Shown here: positions 42,031 to 50,998 of the stretch, piece by piece
How the letters are laid out: each line of letters begins with the position of its first letter
Numbering within the stretch: position 1 is the first letter of the stretch
DNA from: Bacillus sp. SA1-12
GTDB lineage: Bacteria > Bacillota > Bacilli > Bacillales > Bacillaceae
NCBI RefSeq assembly: GCF_000981385.1
Contig: NZ_LATZ01000128.1
Coordinates: 1 to 64,000 of the forward strand
Direction: 5' to 3'
DNA length: 64,000 bases
Translations under genes and position numbers: made by a program
Notes under the pieces: model-generated
Seen by the model: the letters and a program-made list of their open reading frames with translations, nothing else
Databases searched by the model: none
Told to the model about the DNA's origin: nothing

Positions 42031-43357
42031 GGAGTCCATTAAAAGCGCCATTTTAGTCATATTAGTCGTTATCAGCTTGTTTTTCACTTGGAACATGTGG
42101 AGCCTTGAGCCAACCCTTGAGGAGTTCGAAGATGAAACGCTTTTTGAAAGTGTTCCAATTGACGAAACCCAAAGAAAGATGTATGAAGTGATCACACCGC
42201 AGCAGCTCTTTTTTCATTCTGGTGATAAACATTATAGTACGATAAATGGTAGTTCTGCTAATGAGTTATGGAAGGAAATGCAAAATTGGGAGTATAGCAA
42301 TCAAAGAGGCTCATCAACGCAAGGCTTTGAAGCATTGGTTCGAGGAAAAAATAATCAATCGCTTGAACTGAGGTTTTTTGATGAAATCCCAATAGAAACC
42401 TTTCAATCTATGATAAAATGGGAGGAAGAGACAAGCAGTCTTTTTGCCTTTGATCGAATTTATTTACCAGTTGTGAAAGAGAATGAAATTCAAAAGATTT
42501 TCTTTGTTTCAGCTTCTGAAAAAGAAATTGTCGAGGCCTCTGTCAATAATTTAGATGCGAGTGACTTTGTTGCAGACCTGTTTGGCAAGCGGGAAGGGTT
42601 TCAGCCTTACTTTGTTTTCCAAGCTGGAGAAGATAATGAAATATTACTCCCAGAGAACCAAATGAAGGTAGATAATTATCAATATTTCACTGAAGTGATC
42701 GATGATGAAAAATTTAAAGATGCTTTGTTTAGCAAGCCAAGAATTGTTAAGCAGGATGTCAATAGGAATACAGATGAAACAAGATATACGGATGCCACAA
42801 GGGAATTAACTATTAACCCGGCTGAGCATTCGGTGAATTTTGCAAATCCGACTTTAAGGATTAGTAATTCCGTAGATGATTTTACCTTGTTTCAGCAAAG
42901 CTTCACTTATTTAAATGATCATGGCGGATGGACTGATAGGTATGTATTATTTGATATTAATGAAAGCGTTCAGGAAGTATCAATGATCATGTCCATTCAA
43001 TCAATCCCGGTTATTCGTGCATCTAATTCTTCTTTTTATGGTCCCACGATGATTACGCTAAGTTGGGGACAAAATGAAATCGTGAATTATACACGCCCTT
43101 CCTATCAGCTTATACATTCGATTTCCGATGATTCTACTATCCTCATGTCAGGTAGAAAGGTAGAGGAAATCATTAGGAATGTTCAGCAGATTGATGATCT
43201 ATCGCAAATTTATAATATTTTTATTGCATACGAGCTTGGAAGTAGTTCTGATAACGAGCAGATTGTAACAGTCTCTCCAGTTTGGTGTATTAAAATGAAG
43301 GATGGAACATTGATGAAAGTCGAACAGACTGGGGGGGATAAAAATGGAGTGGAGTAA
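42023..43357 (+). CDS. walH: WalRK regulatory protein WalH (YycH)
   Basis: WalH is a membrane-anchored protein that with WalI controls WalK activity. It has 444 residues from the ATG at 42023 (MNKESIKSAILVILVVISLF), which overlaps the walK stop by 8 nt and has AGAGG 9 nt upstream. The longer frame from 41924 lies within walK and is rejected. One N-terminal span is followed by an extracytoplasmic domain. The stop overlaps the walI start by 14 nt. Confidence 0.93.
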   Translation: MNKESIKSAILVILVVISLFFTWNMWSLEPTLEEFEDETLFESVPIDETQRKMYEVITPQQLFFHSGDKHYSTINGSSANELWKEMQNWEYSNQRGSSTQGFEALVRGKNNQSLELRFFDEIPIETFQSMIKWEEETSSLFAFDRIYLPVVKENEIQKIFFVSASEKEIVEASVNNLDASDFVADLFGKREGFQPYFVFQAGEDNEILLPENQMKVDNYQYFTEVIDDEKFKDALFSKPRIVKQDVNRNTDETRYTDATRELTINPAEHSVNFANPTLRISNSVDDFTLFQQSFTYLNDHGGWTDRYVLFDINESVQEVSMIMSIQSIPVIRASNSSFYGPTMITLSWGQNEIVNYTRPSYQLIHSISDDSTILMSGRKVEEIIRNVQQIDDLSQIYNIFIAYELGSSSDNEQIVTVSPVWCIKMKDGTLMKVEQTGGDKNGVE

Positions 43358-44177
43358 AACAAAAACCATTTTTATTCTTGCATTTCTTATCTTGGATATC
43401 TTTTTAGCCATTGAATTCTTTGAATTACGTGGAGAAAATGAATTTGCGGTTATTCAGGAAGCAAAAATAGAAGAACAATTAGATGCTGAGGGGATTTCAT
43501 ATGGAAATTTACCTGATGATATCGGGGATAGTTCTTATATTACTTCAAAAAGCAGGGATTTTACTGAGGAAGATGTCAGCAAGCTAAAAAATCAATCAAT
43601 GGTTTTAACAAGTGCAGACGTTTTAACAAGTGCAGACATAAGTGAAAAATCATTTGTAAAATTAAATATGGAACTTAATGATCCATTTCCATTACCAGAG
43701 GTGAATACACAAAGTAAAATCAATCAGTTTTTGAAGGATAATATCATTTCTGGAGAACTTTATCATTTCTGGTATAGAGATGAGCAATTAAATGAAATTA
43801 TTTGTGTTCAAAAATACAATAATCGATATATTTTTCAAAACAAAGGCGAACATATTGGGATGGTCATTTTAAAACTGAATGAGGACAATGAAATTGTTTC
43901 TTATGAGCAATCGATGCTTGAAGATATAAGAGAGGTAGAAGACAGGGAACAGGCTGTTTCTCCTTTAAAGGCCATTGAGGCGTTATATAATAAAAGATAT
44001 TTAAAGTCAAATAGTGAAATAAAACAAATTCAATTTGGGTATTACACACATATCCCGCTTTCAAATCAACAAATTTTAGCACCAACTTGGCATATTGTTG
44101 TGGAAACGGAAGAGGAAGAGAGAGAAGAGTATTACGTCCATGCTTTAGAGGGAGACGTTTTACAATCGCCACAATAG
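43344..44177 (+). CDS. walI: WalRK regulatory protein WalI (YycI)
   Basis: This 277-residue protein has one N-terminal span (TIFILAFLILDIFLAIEFF) and an extracytoplasmic YycI-type domain. It forms a complex with WalH at WalK. GGGGGGG within the walH end precedes the ATG. Near residues 90-98 the sequence LTSADVLTSADI shows a short tandem duplication (VLTSAD twice, from TTTTAACAAGTGCAGACG and the next 18 nt). Confidence 0.92.
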   Translation: MEWSKTKTIFILAFLILDIFLAIEFFELRGENEFAVIQEAKIEEQLDAEGISYGNLPDDIGDSSYITSKSRDFTEEDVSKLKNQSMVLTSADVLTSADISEKSFVKLNMELNDPFPLPEVNTQSKINQFLKDNIISGELYHFWYRDEQLNEIICVQKYNNRYIFQNKGEHIGMVILKLNEDNEIVSYEQSMLEDIREVEDREQAVSPLKAIEALYNKRYLKSNSEIKQIQFGYYTHIPLSNQQILAPTWHIVVETEEEEREEYYVHALEGDVLQSPQ

Positions 44178-44198
44178 GGAAAAGAGGAGTGAATACTT

Positions 44199-44993
44199 AT
44201 GGGCTTGCAGTTTAGTGTCCTTGCAAGCGGAAGTACGGGGAATGCCATCTATGTTGAATCAGAAAATCAATCGTTTTTAGTGGATGCCGGTTTAAGCGGA
44301 AAGCAAATGCAGCATTTATTTGAGCAGATCGGAAAAGATATCAAAACGCTATCAGGTATTTTAGTCACACATGAACATAGTGATCATATAAAAGGTCTTG
44401 GTGTCCTTGCAAGAAAATATAAGCTTCCTATTTATGCAAATGAAAAAACATGGAAGGCGATGGATGGCTTAATCGGAGAGGTTGCAACAGAACAAAAATT
44501 TGTCTTTCATACTGGCACTGTTAAAACCTTTGGTTCATTGGATATTGAATCATTCGGCGTTTCACATGACGCAGCCGAACCCATGTTTTTTGCCTTTCAC
44601 CATGAAGGGAAAAAGCTTGCATTAATTACAGATACCGGTTATGTAAGTGACAAAATGAAAGGAACTATCCAAAATGCGGATGCGTTTGTATTTGAAAGCA
44701 ATCATGATGTTTCCATGCTGCAAATGGGGCATTATCCGTGGAGCATTAAACGGCGCATTTTAAGTGATGTCGGCCATGTTTCGAATGAAGATGCTGCTAT
44801 TGCCATGATGGATGTCATCGGCGATGCAACAAAACGTATTTATTTAGCACATTTAAGTAAAGATAACAACATGAAGGATTTAGCAAGAATGTCTGTACAG
44901 CAAACATTAGCAAGCAAGGGTTTTATTACAGGCGAGCAGTTTGAATTATATGACACAGATCCAATAACCCCTACACCGCTTGTAGCGATTTAG
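44199..44993 (+). CDS. walJ: Metallo-beta-lactamase fold hydrolase WalJ (YycJ)
   Basis: This 264-residue protein is a member of the YycJ group of metallo-beta-lactamase fold enzymes, with proposed nuclease activity and links to chromosome and cell-wall coordination. The metal site THEHSDHIKGL is near residue 60; further ligands are SHDAAEP, LITDTGY and YLAHLSKDN. AAGAGGAG precedes the ATG. It closes the wal operon 21 nt after walI. Confidence 0.94.
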   Translation: MGLQFSVLASGSTGNAIYVESENQSFLVDAGLSGKQMQHLFEQIGKDIKTLSGILVTHEHSDHIKGLGVLARKYKLPIYANEKTWKAMDGLIGEVATEQKFVFHTGTVKTFGSLDIESFGVSHDAAEPMFFAFHHEGKKLALITDTGYVSDKMKGTIQNADAFVFESNHDVSMLQMGHYPWSIKRRILSDVGHVSNEDAAIAMMDVIGDATKRIYLAHLSKDNNMKDLARMSVQQTLASKGFITGEQFELYDTDPITPTPLVAI

Positions 44994-45080
44994 GAAGAGT
45001 TTTTAGCGTCTATTGTAAAAGATAGGCGTACTACATAGAATGAAAAAGCTAAGAAAGTATAAAAATTTGTACTTAGTTTT

Positions 45081-45203
45081 AGCGGATAGCTCCAGGTGCC
45101 ATCGGCCAAGGTTTAAGTCGAATCGGAATTGAAGAAGATTCACCTTCTATTCCAATCCTTATGCTTGTCGCTGAATGGCTTAGTGCCTTGAGCTTTACTT
45201 AGT
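45081..45203 (+). repeat. Dispersed repeat, copy C
   Basis: Contains GCTCCAGGTGCCATCGGCC, GGAATTGAAGAAGATTCACC, TTCTATTCC, CTTATGCTTGTCGCTGAATG and GTGCCTTGAGCTTTACTTAG. The central inverted motif GGAATTGAAG / CTTCTATTCC is shared with copies A, B and D. It fills the walJ-htrC gap. Confidence 0.75.
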
Positions 45204-45328
45204 GTTCTCTGTCTCATTTTCAGCATGAAACATAAACATCATGGTTAATATGACGCAGACTAGAGAATAATGTTGATTAGATATAACACTATTCATGCTT
45301 TTAGATTAGAAAGGGATGGTGACAGGTA

Positions 45329-46561
45329 GTGGGTTATTATGATCAAGATTATGAAAACTATGATGCTAGAAAACAAAAGGGAAACCGCGGAGGCTGGTTT
45401 TTAGCAGGTTTGGTTGGAGCCGTTATCGGTGTGCTTATCATGCTATTTGCGTTTCCAGCCTTATCAAATTTTTTACCATATAATATGGATTTAGGCGGTG
45501 AGGTTACCGAACAGGAAGGTACTGCTGAATCAACCGGACCGGTCAAAAATGTTTCTGTAAATGTAAATACGGCGATTACTGACATCGTCAATGAAGTATC
45601 AGATGCCGTAGTAGGAGTTGTCAATCTTCAGGAGGCCGGCTTTTGGAATGAGTCCGGACAAACAGAAGAAGCAGAGGCTGGAACAGGTTCAGGTGTTATT
45701 TATAAAAAAGAAGGAAAAAATGCCTTTATTGTGACAAATCACCATGTTATTGCCGGAGCTACACAAGTAGAAATCAGTTTAAGCGATGGAACGAGAATTC
45801 CCGCTGAGATTCTAGGCAGTGACGAGTTAACGGATTTAGCTGTTCTTCGTGTAGAAAGCGATAAAATTAAAAAGGTTGCACAATTTGGAAACTCTGATCA
45901 AGTCAAACCAGGGGAGCCGGTAATTGCGATTGGAAATCCATTGGGGCTTCAATTCTCAGGTTCAGTTACCCAAGGGATCATCTCGGGTACAGAAAGAGCA
46001 GTTCCAATTGATGAGAACGGTGATGGTCAGGTGGATTGGAATGCAGAGGTTTTACAAACAGATGCTGCTATTAACCCAGGGAACAGCGGCGGAGCACTGA
46101 TTAATATGGATGGAAAAGTGATCGGAATCAATTCCATGAAAATTGCCCAAGAAGCTGTCGAAGGAATAGGATTGGCGATTCCATCTAACCATGCAATTCC
46201 GATTATCGAGGATCTTGAAAAATACAGCGAGGTCAGACGCCCTTATATAGGGATTTCAATGCAATCATTGAATGAAATCTCTTCCTACCATAAGCAGCAA
46301 ACTTTAAAGCTATCAGAGGATATTACAACAGGAATTGTTGTCATGAGTGTAGCTCCAATGTCACCTGCTGCTCAAGCGGGTCTTCAAGAGTTCGATGTCA
46401 TTACTGAATTTGCTGGGGAAGAACTAAAAGACGTTATTGAACTAAGAAAAATTCTATATAAACAAAAAATTGGTGAGACTGTCGAGTTCACGTATTATCG
46501 TGAAGGAGAAAAGAAAACTGGGAAAATGAGATTAGGCGAACAAGATATGTTAGGGAGCTGA
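45329..46561 (+). CDS. htrC: HtrA-type serine protease HtrC (YyxA)
   Basis: This 410-residue membrane-anchored protease degrades or refolds damaged exported proteins. It starts at a GTG (MGYYDQDYENYD). The cytoplasmic N-terminus is followed by one span (WFLAGLVGAVIGVLIMLFAF). The trypsin-like domain has the triad in TNHHVIAGA, LTDLAVLRV and NPGNSGGALIN. A PDZ domain follows (GIVVMSVAPMSPAAQAGLQ). It is in the position of Bacillus htrC/yyxA after walJ. Its close neighbour WalRK and the envelope location suggest stress quality control. Confidence 0.93.
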   Translation: MGYYDQDYENYDARKQKGNRGGWFLAGLVGAVIGVLIMLFAFPALSNFLPYNMDLGGEVTEQEGTAESTGPVKNVSVNVNTAITDIVNEVSDAVVGVVNLQEAGFWNESGQTEEAEAGTGSGVIYKKEGKNAFIVTNHHVIAGATQVEISLSDGTRIPAEILGSDELTDLAVLRVESDKIKKVAQFGNSDQVKPGEPVIAIGNPLGLQFSGSVTQGIISGTERAVPIDENGDGQVDWNAEVLQTDAAINPGNSGGALINMDGKVIGINSMKIAQEAVEGIGLAIPSNHAIPIIEDLEKYSEVRRPYIGISMQSLNEISSYHKQQTLKLSEDITTGIVVMSVAPMSPAAQAGLQEFDVITEFAGEELKDVIELRKILYKQKIGETVEFTYYREGEKKTGKMRLGEQDMLGS

Positions 46562-46581
46562 TAATTCAGCTCTCTTTTTTT
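46552..46581 (+). terminator. Terminator of htrC
   Basis: GGGAGCT and AGCTCTC pair with one mismatch around GATAATTC and are followed by six T; the left arm overlaps the last htrC codons. Confidence 0.8.
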
Positions 46582-46597
46582 ACAAAACAAAAAAGAC

Positions 46598-46902
46598 TGT
46601 GGATAAATCATCCAAGACAGTTAGAACAAGGTTTGTGGATAAATTAAAAACATGGTAAAACTATTTATGAATGTCCACATGTGGATAAAGGAGGAAGCAG
46701 GATGTATTGCTGTGAAGAACATATAGAACTAGCGATTGATATGTACGTAGATGAAAATGAATTAGCACCTGAGATAAAAAAAATGGATAAGGATAGCAAC
46801 TTATCCACAACTTGTGAATTATGCCAAAACCCTGCAGTATATATAGTGGGAGACTAATTTTCTACTATCGATTGTGGATAAAATAAAGAGTTTTGTGGAT
46901 AA
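46598..46902. promoter_or_regulatory. DnaA-box cluster around yyzF and upstream of rlmH
   Basis: Six perfect DnaA boxes lie within 305 nt: TGTGGATAA at 46598-46606, 46634-46642, 46680-46688, 46873-46881 and 46894-46902, and TTATCCACA at 46801-46809 inside yyzF. An additional GTCCACA lies at 46673-46679. A DnaA-box cluster near yydA (rlmH) is known in Bacillus subtilis as one of several that titrate DnaA and restrain initiation. Confidence 0.88.
46702..46857 (+). CDS. yyzF: CxxH/CxxC small protein YyzF
   Basis: This 51-residue protein was found by reading the gap. It begins MYCCEEHIELAIDMYVDENE and ends TTCELCQNPAVYIVGD, so CxxH and CxxC motifs could bind one zinc ion. AAAGGAGGAAGCAGG precedes the ATG. 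It matches the YyzF family of CxxH/CxxC proteins located before rlmH in Bacillus. Function is unknown. A DnaA box is embedded in codons for LST. Confidence 0.85.
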   Translation: MYCCEEHIELAIDMYVDENELAPEIKKMDKDSNLSTTCELCQNPAVYIVGD

Positions 46903-46926
46903 CTATGTTTGAAATGGGGAAGCAGT

Positions 46927-47406
46927 GTGAATATCTCAATTGTGACAATTGGAAAGCTAAAAGAAAAGTACTTAAAGCAAGGAATTGATGAATACTTAAA
47001 ACGCCTTTCAACCTATGCAAAAGTCGATGTCATTGAACTGCCTGATGAAAAAGCTCCAGAGAACTTAAGTGAAACAGAAATTGAGATCGTAAAGGAAAAA
47101 GAAGGAGAACGCATTCTTACTAAAATCAGTGATGATACCCACGTCATTGCCCTTGCGATCGAAGGGAAAATGAAATCATCAGAACAGCTCGCAAAAGATC
47201 TCGATCAGCTCGCTACATACGGAAAAAGCAAAATTGCGTTTGTCATTGGCGGCTCTCTGGGCTTAAGCCCCGCAGTTATTAAACGAGCTAATGATACTCT
47301 CTCATTTTCTAAAATGACCTTTCCTCATCAGTTGATGAGGCTGATTTTGCTGGAACAGGTTTATCGGGCGTTTCGGATTAATCGTGGGGAGCCGTATCAT
47401 AAGTAA
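46927..47406 (+). CDS. rlmH: 23S rRNA (pseudouridine(1915)-N3)-methyltransferase RlmH
   Basis: This SPOUT-class enzyme methylates pseudouridine 1915 of 23S rRNA. It has 159 residues from the GTG at 46927 (MNISIVTIGKLKEKYLKQGI); the longer frame lacks a proper ribosome site, while GGGGA precedes this GTG. The knotted SAM site is FVIGGSLGLSPAVI, and the end RAFRINRGEPYHK is the invariant C-terminus. It is the last conserved gene before the accessory region. Confidence 0.97.
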   Translation: MNISIVTIGKLKEKYLKQGIDEYLKRLSTYAKVDVIELPDEKAPENLSETEIEIVKEKEGERILTKISDDTHVIALAIEGKMKSSEQLAKDLDQLATYGKSKIAFVIGGSLGLSPAVIKRANDTLSFSKMTFPHQLMRLILLEQVYRAFRINRGEPYHK

Positions 47407-47440
47407 ATGAGGTTTTTAGTTTCTAGGAAAAATCAAAAAA

Positions 47441-47478
47441 CCAAAAATAAACAAGTTTAAAAACTTGCTTATTTTTGG
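47441..47478. terminator. Bidirectional terminator between rlmH and the GNAT gene
   Basis: CCAAAAATAA and TTATTTTTGG with an inner ACAAGTTT / AAACTTG pairing make a long stem. On the minus strand it is followed by TTTTTTGATTTTT, and on the plus strand the stem itself ends in a T-rich arm. It can serve the two convergent genes. Confidence 0.8.
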
Positions 47479-47532
47479 CTTATTCGCACTACACCATATA
47501 TCTAACAATTATGGGGTTTGTAATAAAAATGG

Positions 47533-48465
47533 TTAAAAAGTAAGTTGCTTCAAATAAACCGCTGTTTGGGAATGGGCGCTCATTCCCACTTGTTGATATA
47601 AGCGGTTAGCATTTGTTAGACTATCAGAGTCTACATACAGTAAGATTGTTTTTTGATTACGTTTGTAAGCTAGCCCAAATGTATGAAGCAGCAGCGCCTT
47701 ACCTATTCCATGTTTTCTATATTCACGTTTTACACCTAATAAATCAATGAATAATCCATCATCTTGCATTCTGCTCATTAGGAATCCTACTGGTTTAGAT
47801 TTCTTCCATACAATAAACCAAAGGCTTGGATCGTATCCTTCGCCCTTTTTTTGCGAAATCCATGTTGTTATATCTTTTTTGGAATACCCCCATGCATCTC
47901 GGAATGTTTCGTCGTAGATCGAAAATAGAGTTTCTTCATCATGGTCGGGTTGAAAAGAACGTATCGTTATTCCCTCTGGTAAATGGTGCTGGTATGGTGC
48001 TCCTTGTAGCTCGATTTTCATTCGTTCAAATAACCTGCTGAATTGATATCCCCTTGCCTCAACCAGATTTCTGGCATCAATATTGGTATAAGGTAGTTGG
48101 TTCATTAACTTTTGCTCGCCGTCTCTACCTTTAACTAGAACATTTGCACGTTCCTCCACTTTCTTTAGTAAAAGTGAACCAATTCCTTGATTTTTAAACT
48201 GAGGGTGGACAAATATACAGGTATCCAGTCTGTTTGCCCCTGTTACCTCAACAAAACCATACCCAATCAATTGGTTAGCGGCTGAAAGGGCAATCCATGC
48301 ATCGGTTTCTATTTGAATGGAATTCCACATATCAAATACATCTGACAATGTAATGTCCGGTTCACCTATTTCCGCAATGTCACATAATGACACCAAATCA
48401 GTAACAGCTTGAGCATCTTCTAATGTCGGATGCTTAATAATAAACTTCTGCACGTGTTTTTCCAT
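47533..48465 (-). CDS. GNAT acetyltransferase with two tandem domains
   Basis: This 310-residue protein contains two GCN5-related acetyltransferase folds. In the first, VHPQFKNQGIGSLLLKKVEE holds the acetyl-CoA loop. In the second, VKREYRKHGIGKALLLHTFG is its counterpart, followed by LYVDSDSLTNANRLYQQVGM. The acceptor substrate cannot be deduced. AAAGGGAGAG precedes the ATG. It is a single gene pointing against the replication direction, like other accessory genes here. Confidence 0.9.
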   Translation of the reverse strand: MEKHVQKFIIKHPTLEDAQAVTDLVSLCDIAEIGEPDITLSDVFDMWNSIQIETDAWIALSAANQLIGYGFVEVTGANRLDTCIFVHPQFKNQGIGSLLLKKVEERANVLVKGRDGEQKLMNQLPYTNIDARNLVEARGYQFSRLFERMKIELQGAPYQHHLPEGITIRSFQPDHDEETLFSIYDETFRDAWGYSKKDITTWISQKKGEGYDPSLWFIVWKKSKPVGFLMSRMQDDGLFIDLLGVKREYRKHGIGKALLLHTFGLAYKRNQKTILLYVDSDSLTNANRLYQQVGMSAHSQTAVYLKQLTF

Positions 48466-48912
48466 CTATTTCTCTCTCCCTTTGTTCCAGTCATTAATCC
48501 TAATCATAAAGTATTTTTTCTAATTTATACCCATCCATTCTTGAATATGTGACAAGGCTTTGTTTATTTTATTTCAATTATAGCATTTGTTTGTGAAATT
48601 TATCACAGGCTTATTTCATAGCATCTCTCTGCCTGTTTAGCTGCTTTTGTTATCGAATGAATGGAAAAAACTATATTAAAATTTAGAAATGATTTAAATT
48701 TCGATGTATGGATTTAAACATCTGGATATTAATAAGTGTTTTTCTAGGAAGTACAATTGTGTTTTTTAAAAAACTTTATTATTATAAGATAGTATTTAAA
48801 TATTTAATAAAGAAGAAATGGATAATTCCAGGAGGAAGCCTTTTAAGATAGATTGAAAAAGGACGCTATCATCATATCTGCGTCTATTAATGGTATAAGA
48901 GGAGGAAATGGA
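48466..48912. other. Intergenic region between divergent GNAT and permease genes
   Basis: About 450 nt, AT-rich, without a gene. A weak candidate promoter for the permease is TTGTGT (48757-48762), 17 nt, TATTAT (48780-48785); its spacer includes the self-complementary TTTTTTAAAAAA. Confidence 0.35.
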
Positions 48913-50304
48913 GTGGCAAACAAAGAATTGAAGAGAGGCTTGGAAGCACGTCATATTCAGATGATTGCTTTAGGGGGAACAATTGGTGTTGGTTTATTTA
49001 TGGGTTCTGCTAGCACGATTCAATGGACGGGTCCGTCAGTCCTGCTCGCTTATGCAATCTCAGGGATTTTTATATTTTTCATTATGCGCGCAATGGGGGA
49101 AATGTTGTATGTAGAGCCTAGTACCGGTTCATTTGCGACCTTTGGCCATAAGTACATTCATCCATTAGCAGGCTATATGACTGCATGGAGTAACTGGTTC
49201 CAATGGGTTGTTGTTGGGATGGCAGAAATTATTGCAGTTGGGACATATATGAAGTACTGGTTTCCAGATTTACCTGCTTGGATACCTGGTATCATCGCAA
49301 TGGTAATACTCGGTCTAGCGAACTTAATTTCTGTTAAATCATTTGGTGAATTTGAATTTTGGTTTGCGATGATCAAAATCGTTACCATAGTATTGATGAT
49401 TGTTGCAGGGATTGGTCTAATTTTCTTCGGATTTGGCAACGGTGGAGATGCAATCGGAATAGCTAACCTTTGGAATAATGGCGGCTTTTTTGCTGGTGGC
49501 TGGTCAGGGTTCTTCTTTGCTCTATCACTAGTTATTGCAGCTTATCAAGGTGTAGAACTGATTGGGATTACAGCTGGTGAAGCAAAGGACCCGCAAGAAA
49601 CGTTACCTAAAGCGATTCAAAGTATTATTTGGCGTATTTTAATTTTCTATATTGGTGCAATTTTCATTATAGTAGCGGTTTATCCTTGGGATCAATTAGA
49701 TTCAATTGGCAGTCCGTTTGTTGCAACTTTTGCGAAAGTTGGTATTACAGCAGCTGCTGGAATTATTAACTTTGTCGTAATCACAGCTGCAATGTCAGGA
49801 TGTAATAGTGGTATTTATAGTGCTGGGCGTATGCTTTATACATTGGCAATGAATGGACAAGCACCTAAAATCTTTTTGAAACTATCAAATAATGGTGTGC
49901 CTTTATTCGGTACGATTGGTGTGTTAGTTGGTTTAGCAATAGGCGTTATTTTAAGTTATATTGCACCGGAAAATTTATTTGTGTATGTATATAGTGCAAG
50001 TGTACTCCCTGGTATGATCCCGTGGTTTGTTATTTTGATTAGTCAAATTCGATTCAGAAAAATAAAAGGAGCCGAAATGGACAATCACCCATTCAAAATG
50101 CCTTTTGCACCGGTAACAAATTACTTAACAATTTTCTTTTTAATTATGGTATTAATCGGTATGTGGATGAATGATGATACACGAATGTCGCTAATTGCAG
50201 GGATTGTTTTCCTAGGTATCGTTGTCATTAGTTTTTACGCTTTTGGAATAGGCAAGCGTGCTTCAGTAGATGCTCAAACAGATGATAGAATCACTAAGGG
50301 ATAA
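48913..50304 (+). CDS. Amino acid permease, APC superfamily
   Basis: This 463-residue protein has about 12 membrane spans. The amino-acid transporter signature is at the start: LKRGLEARHIQMIALGGTIG then VGLFMGSASTIQWTGPS. MRAMGEMLYVEPSTGSF and the NSGIYSAGRMLYTLAMNGQA segment are typical of the YbxG/YdgF/GabP group. The GTG at 48913 has GGAGG 7 nt upstream; the TTG at 48853 is farther from a ribosome site. It imports amino acids by proton symport, probably a neutral or polar one; the specific substrate is not decidable here. Confidence 0.92.
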   Translation: MANKELKRGLEARHIQMIALGGTIGVGLFMGSASTIQWTGPSVLLAYAISGIFIFFIMRAMGEMLYVEPSTGSFATFGHKYIHPLAGYMTAWSNWFQWVVVGMAEIIAVGTYMKYWFPDLPAWIPGIIAMVILGLANLISVKSFGEFEFWFAMIKIVTIVLMIVAGIGLIFFGFGNGGDAIGIANLWNNGGFFAGGWSGFFFALSLVIAAYQGVELIGITAGEAKDPQETLPKAIQSIIWRILIFYIGAIFIIVAVYPWDQLDSIGSPFVATFAKVGITAAAGIINFVVITAAMSGCNSGIYSAGRMLYTLAMNGQAPKIFLKLSNNGVPLFGTIGVLVGLAIGVILSYIAPENLFVYVYSASVLPGMIPWFVILISQIRFRKIKGAEMDNHPFKMPFAPVTNYLTIFFLIMVLIGMWMNDDTRMSLIAGIVFLGIVVISFYAFGIGKRASVDAQTDDRITKG

Positions 50305-50379
50305 ATCACCCTGTTTGATTAAGGCTAGTAAGTAATAGTTAGTAAAAAAATCAATAATGTAAAATTATATAAAATCAAT

Positions 50380-50420
50380 AAATAGGGACAGTTATGACAT
50401 TTGGTCCCTATTTTATTTTT
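50380..50420. terminator. Bidirectional terminator between permease and marR
   Basis: AAATAGGGAC and GTCCCTATTT form a perfect 10-bp stem with a 14-nt loop; TATTTTTTT follows on the plus strand and the convergent marR ends just beyond. Confidence 0.85.
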
Positions 50421-50451
50421 TTAGAAACCTCAAGCTTTTGATAGTTAACTG

Positions 50452-50883
50452 TTATGGATGAAATAATTTTTCCTGAAGAATATCGATTGCTCGTTCAATT
50501 TCTTCTAAATTTTCTTTGGAGGCATTTTGTATTCGATTTTGAAACCTGGTTTCAATTGTAGCAAATGCTTCGTTCATGACAACTTCCCCTTCTTCCGATA
50601 GACGAATATAGTGTTTTCGTCGGTCTTGGCTATCACTTATCTTTTCAATTAATTTTTTGTCAGCTAACTTGCTAAGCTCACGACTAGTATTGGACATAGA
50701 CATATTCTGACAATCGTTAATTTCACTAGGAGTCACAGGCTGACTAACTGCTATAAATTCAAGAATGTTATATTGAACTTGTGAGATTGAATTTGGCTTT
50801 GCATTTTTTGTTAATTCATTTGTTACACGATGAACAGAAGTTGTAAATGATACCAGTTTATTAAAAAGTTCTTTTTTATCCAT
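50452..50883 (-). CDS. MarR family transcriptional regulator
   Basis: This 143-residue winged-helix regulator contains VTPSEINDCQNMSMSNTSRE in the recognition region and DRRKHYIRLSEEGEVVMNEA in the wing. AGGTGAAAG precedes the ATG. It is divergent from a flavodoxin-fold oxidoreductase with two palindromic sites in the gap, so it most likely represses both genes and responds to a small molecule such as a quinone or electrophile. That ligand is inference. The CQNM cysteine could be redox-sensitive. Confidence 0.92.
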   Translation of the reverse strand: MDKKELFNKLVSFTTSVHRVTNELTKNAKPNSISQVQYNILEFIAVSQPVTPSEINDCQNMSMSNTSRELSKLADKKLIEKISDSQDRRKHYIRLSEEGEVVMNEAFATIETRFQNRIQNASKENLEEIERAIDILQEKLFHP

Positions 50884-50930
50884 TCTTTCACCTCAATAGA
50901 CAAGATAACAAAATAGTTATCAAAAAACAA

Positions 50931-50984
50931 TTATCAATTGATAATTAAAATTTCGGGTGTTACAATTTAGTTATCAAATGATAA
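50931..50984. promoter_or_regulatory. Paired MarR-type operators
   Basis: TTATCAATTGATAA (50931-50944) and TTATCAAATGATAA (50971-50984) share the arms TTATCA-NN-TGATAA and start 40 nt apart. A half-site TTATCA lies at 50917-50922. The second operator covers the likely -10 (TAATTA) of the oxidoreductase gene, whose -35 may be TTACAA. Confidence 0.75.
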
Positions 50985-50998
50985 TTAAGAGGTGCCTT

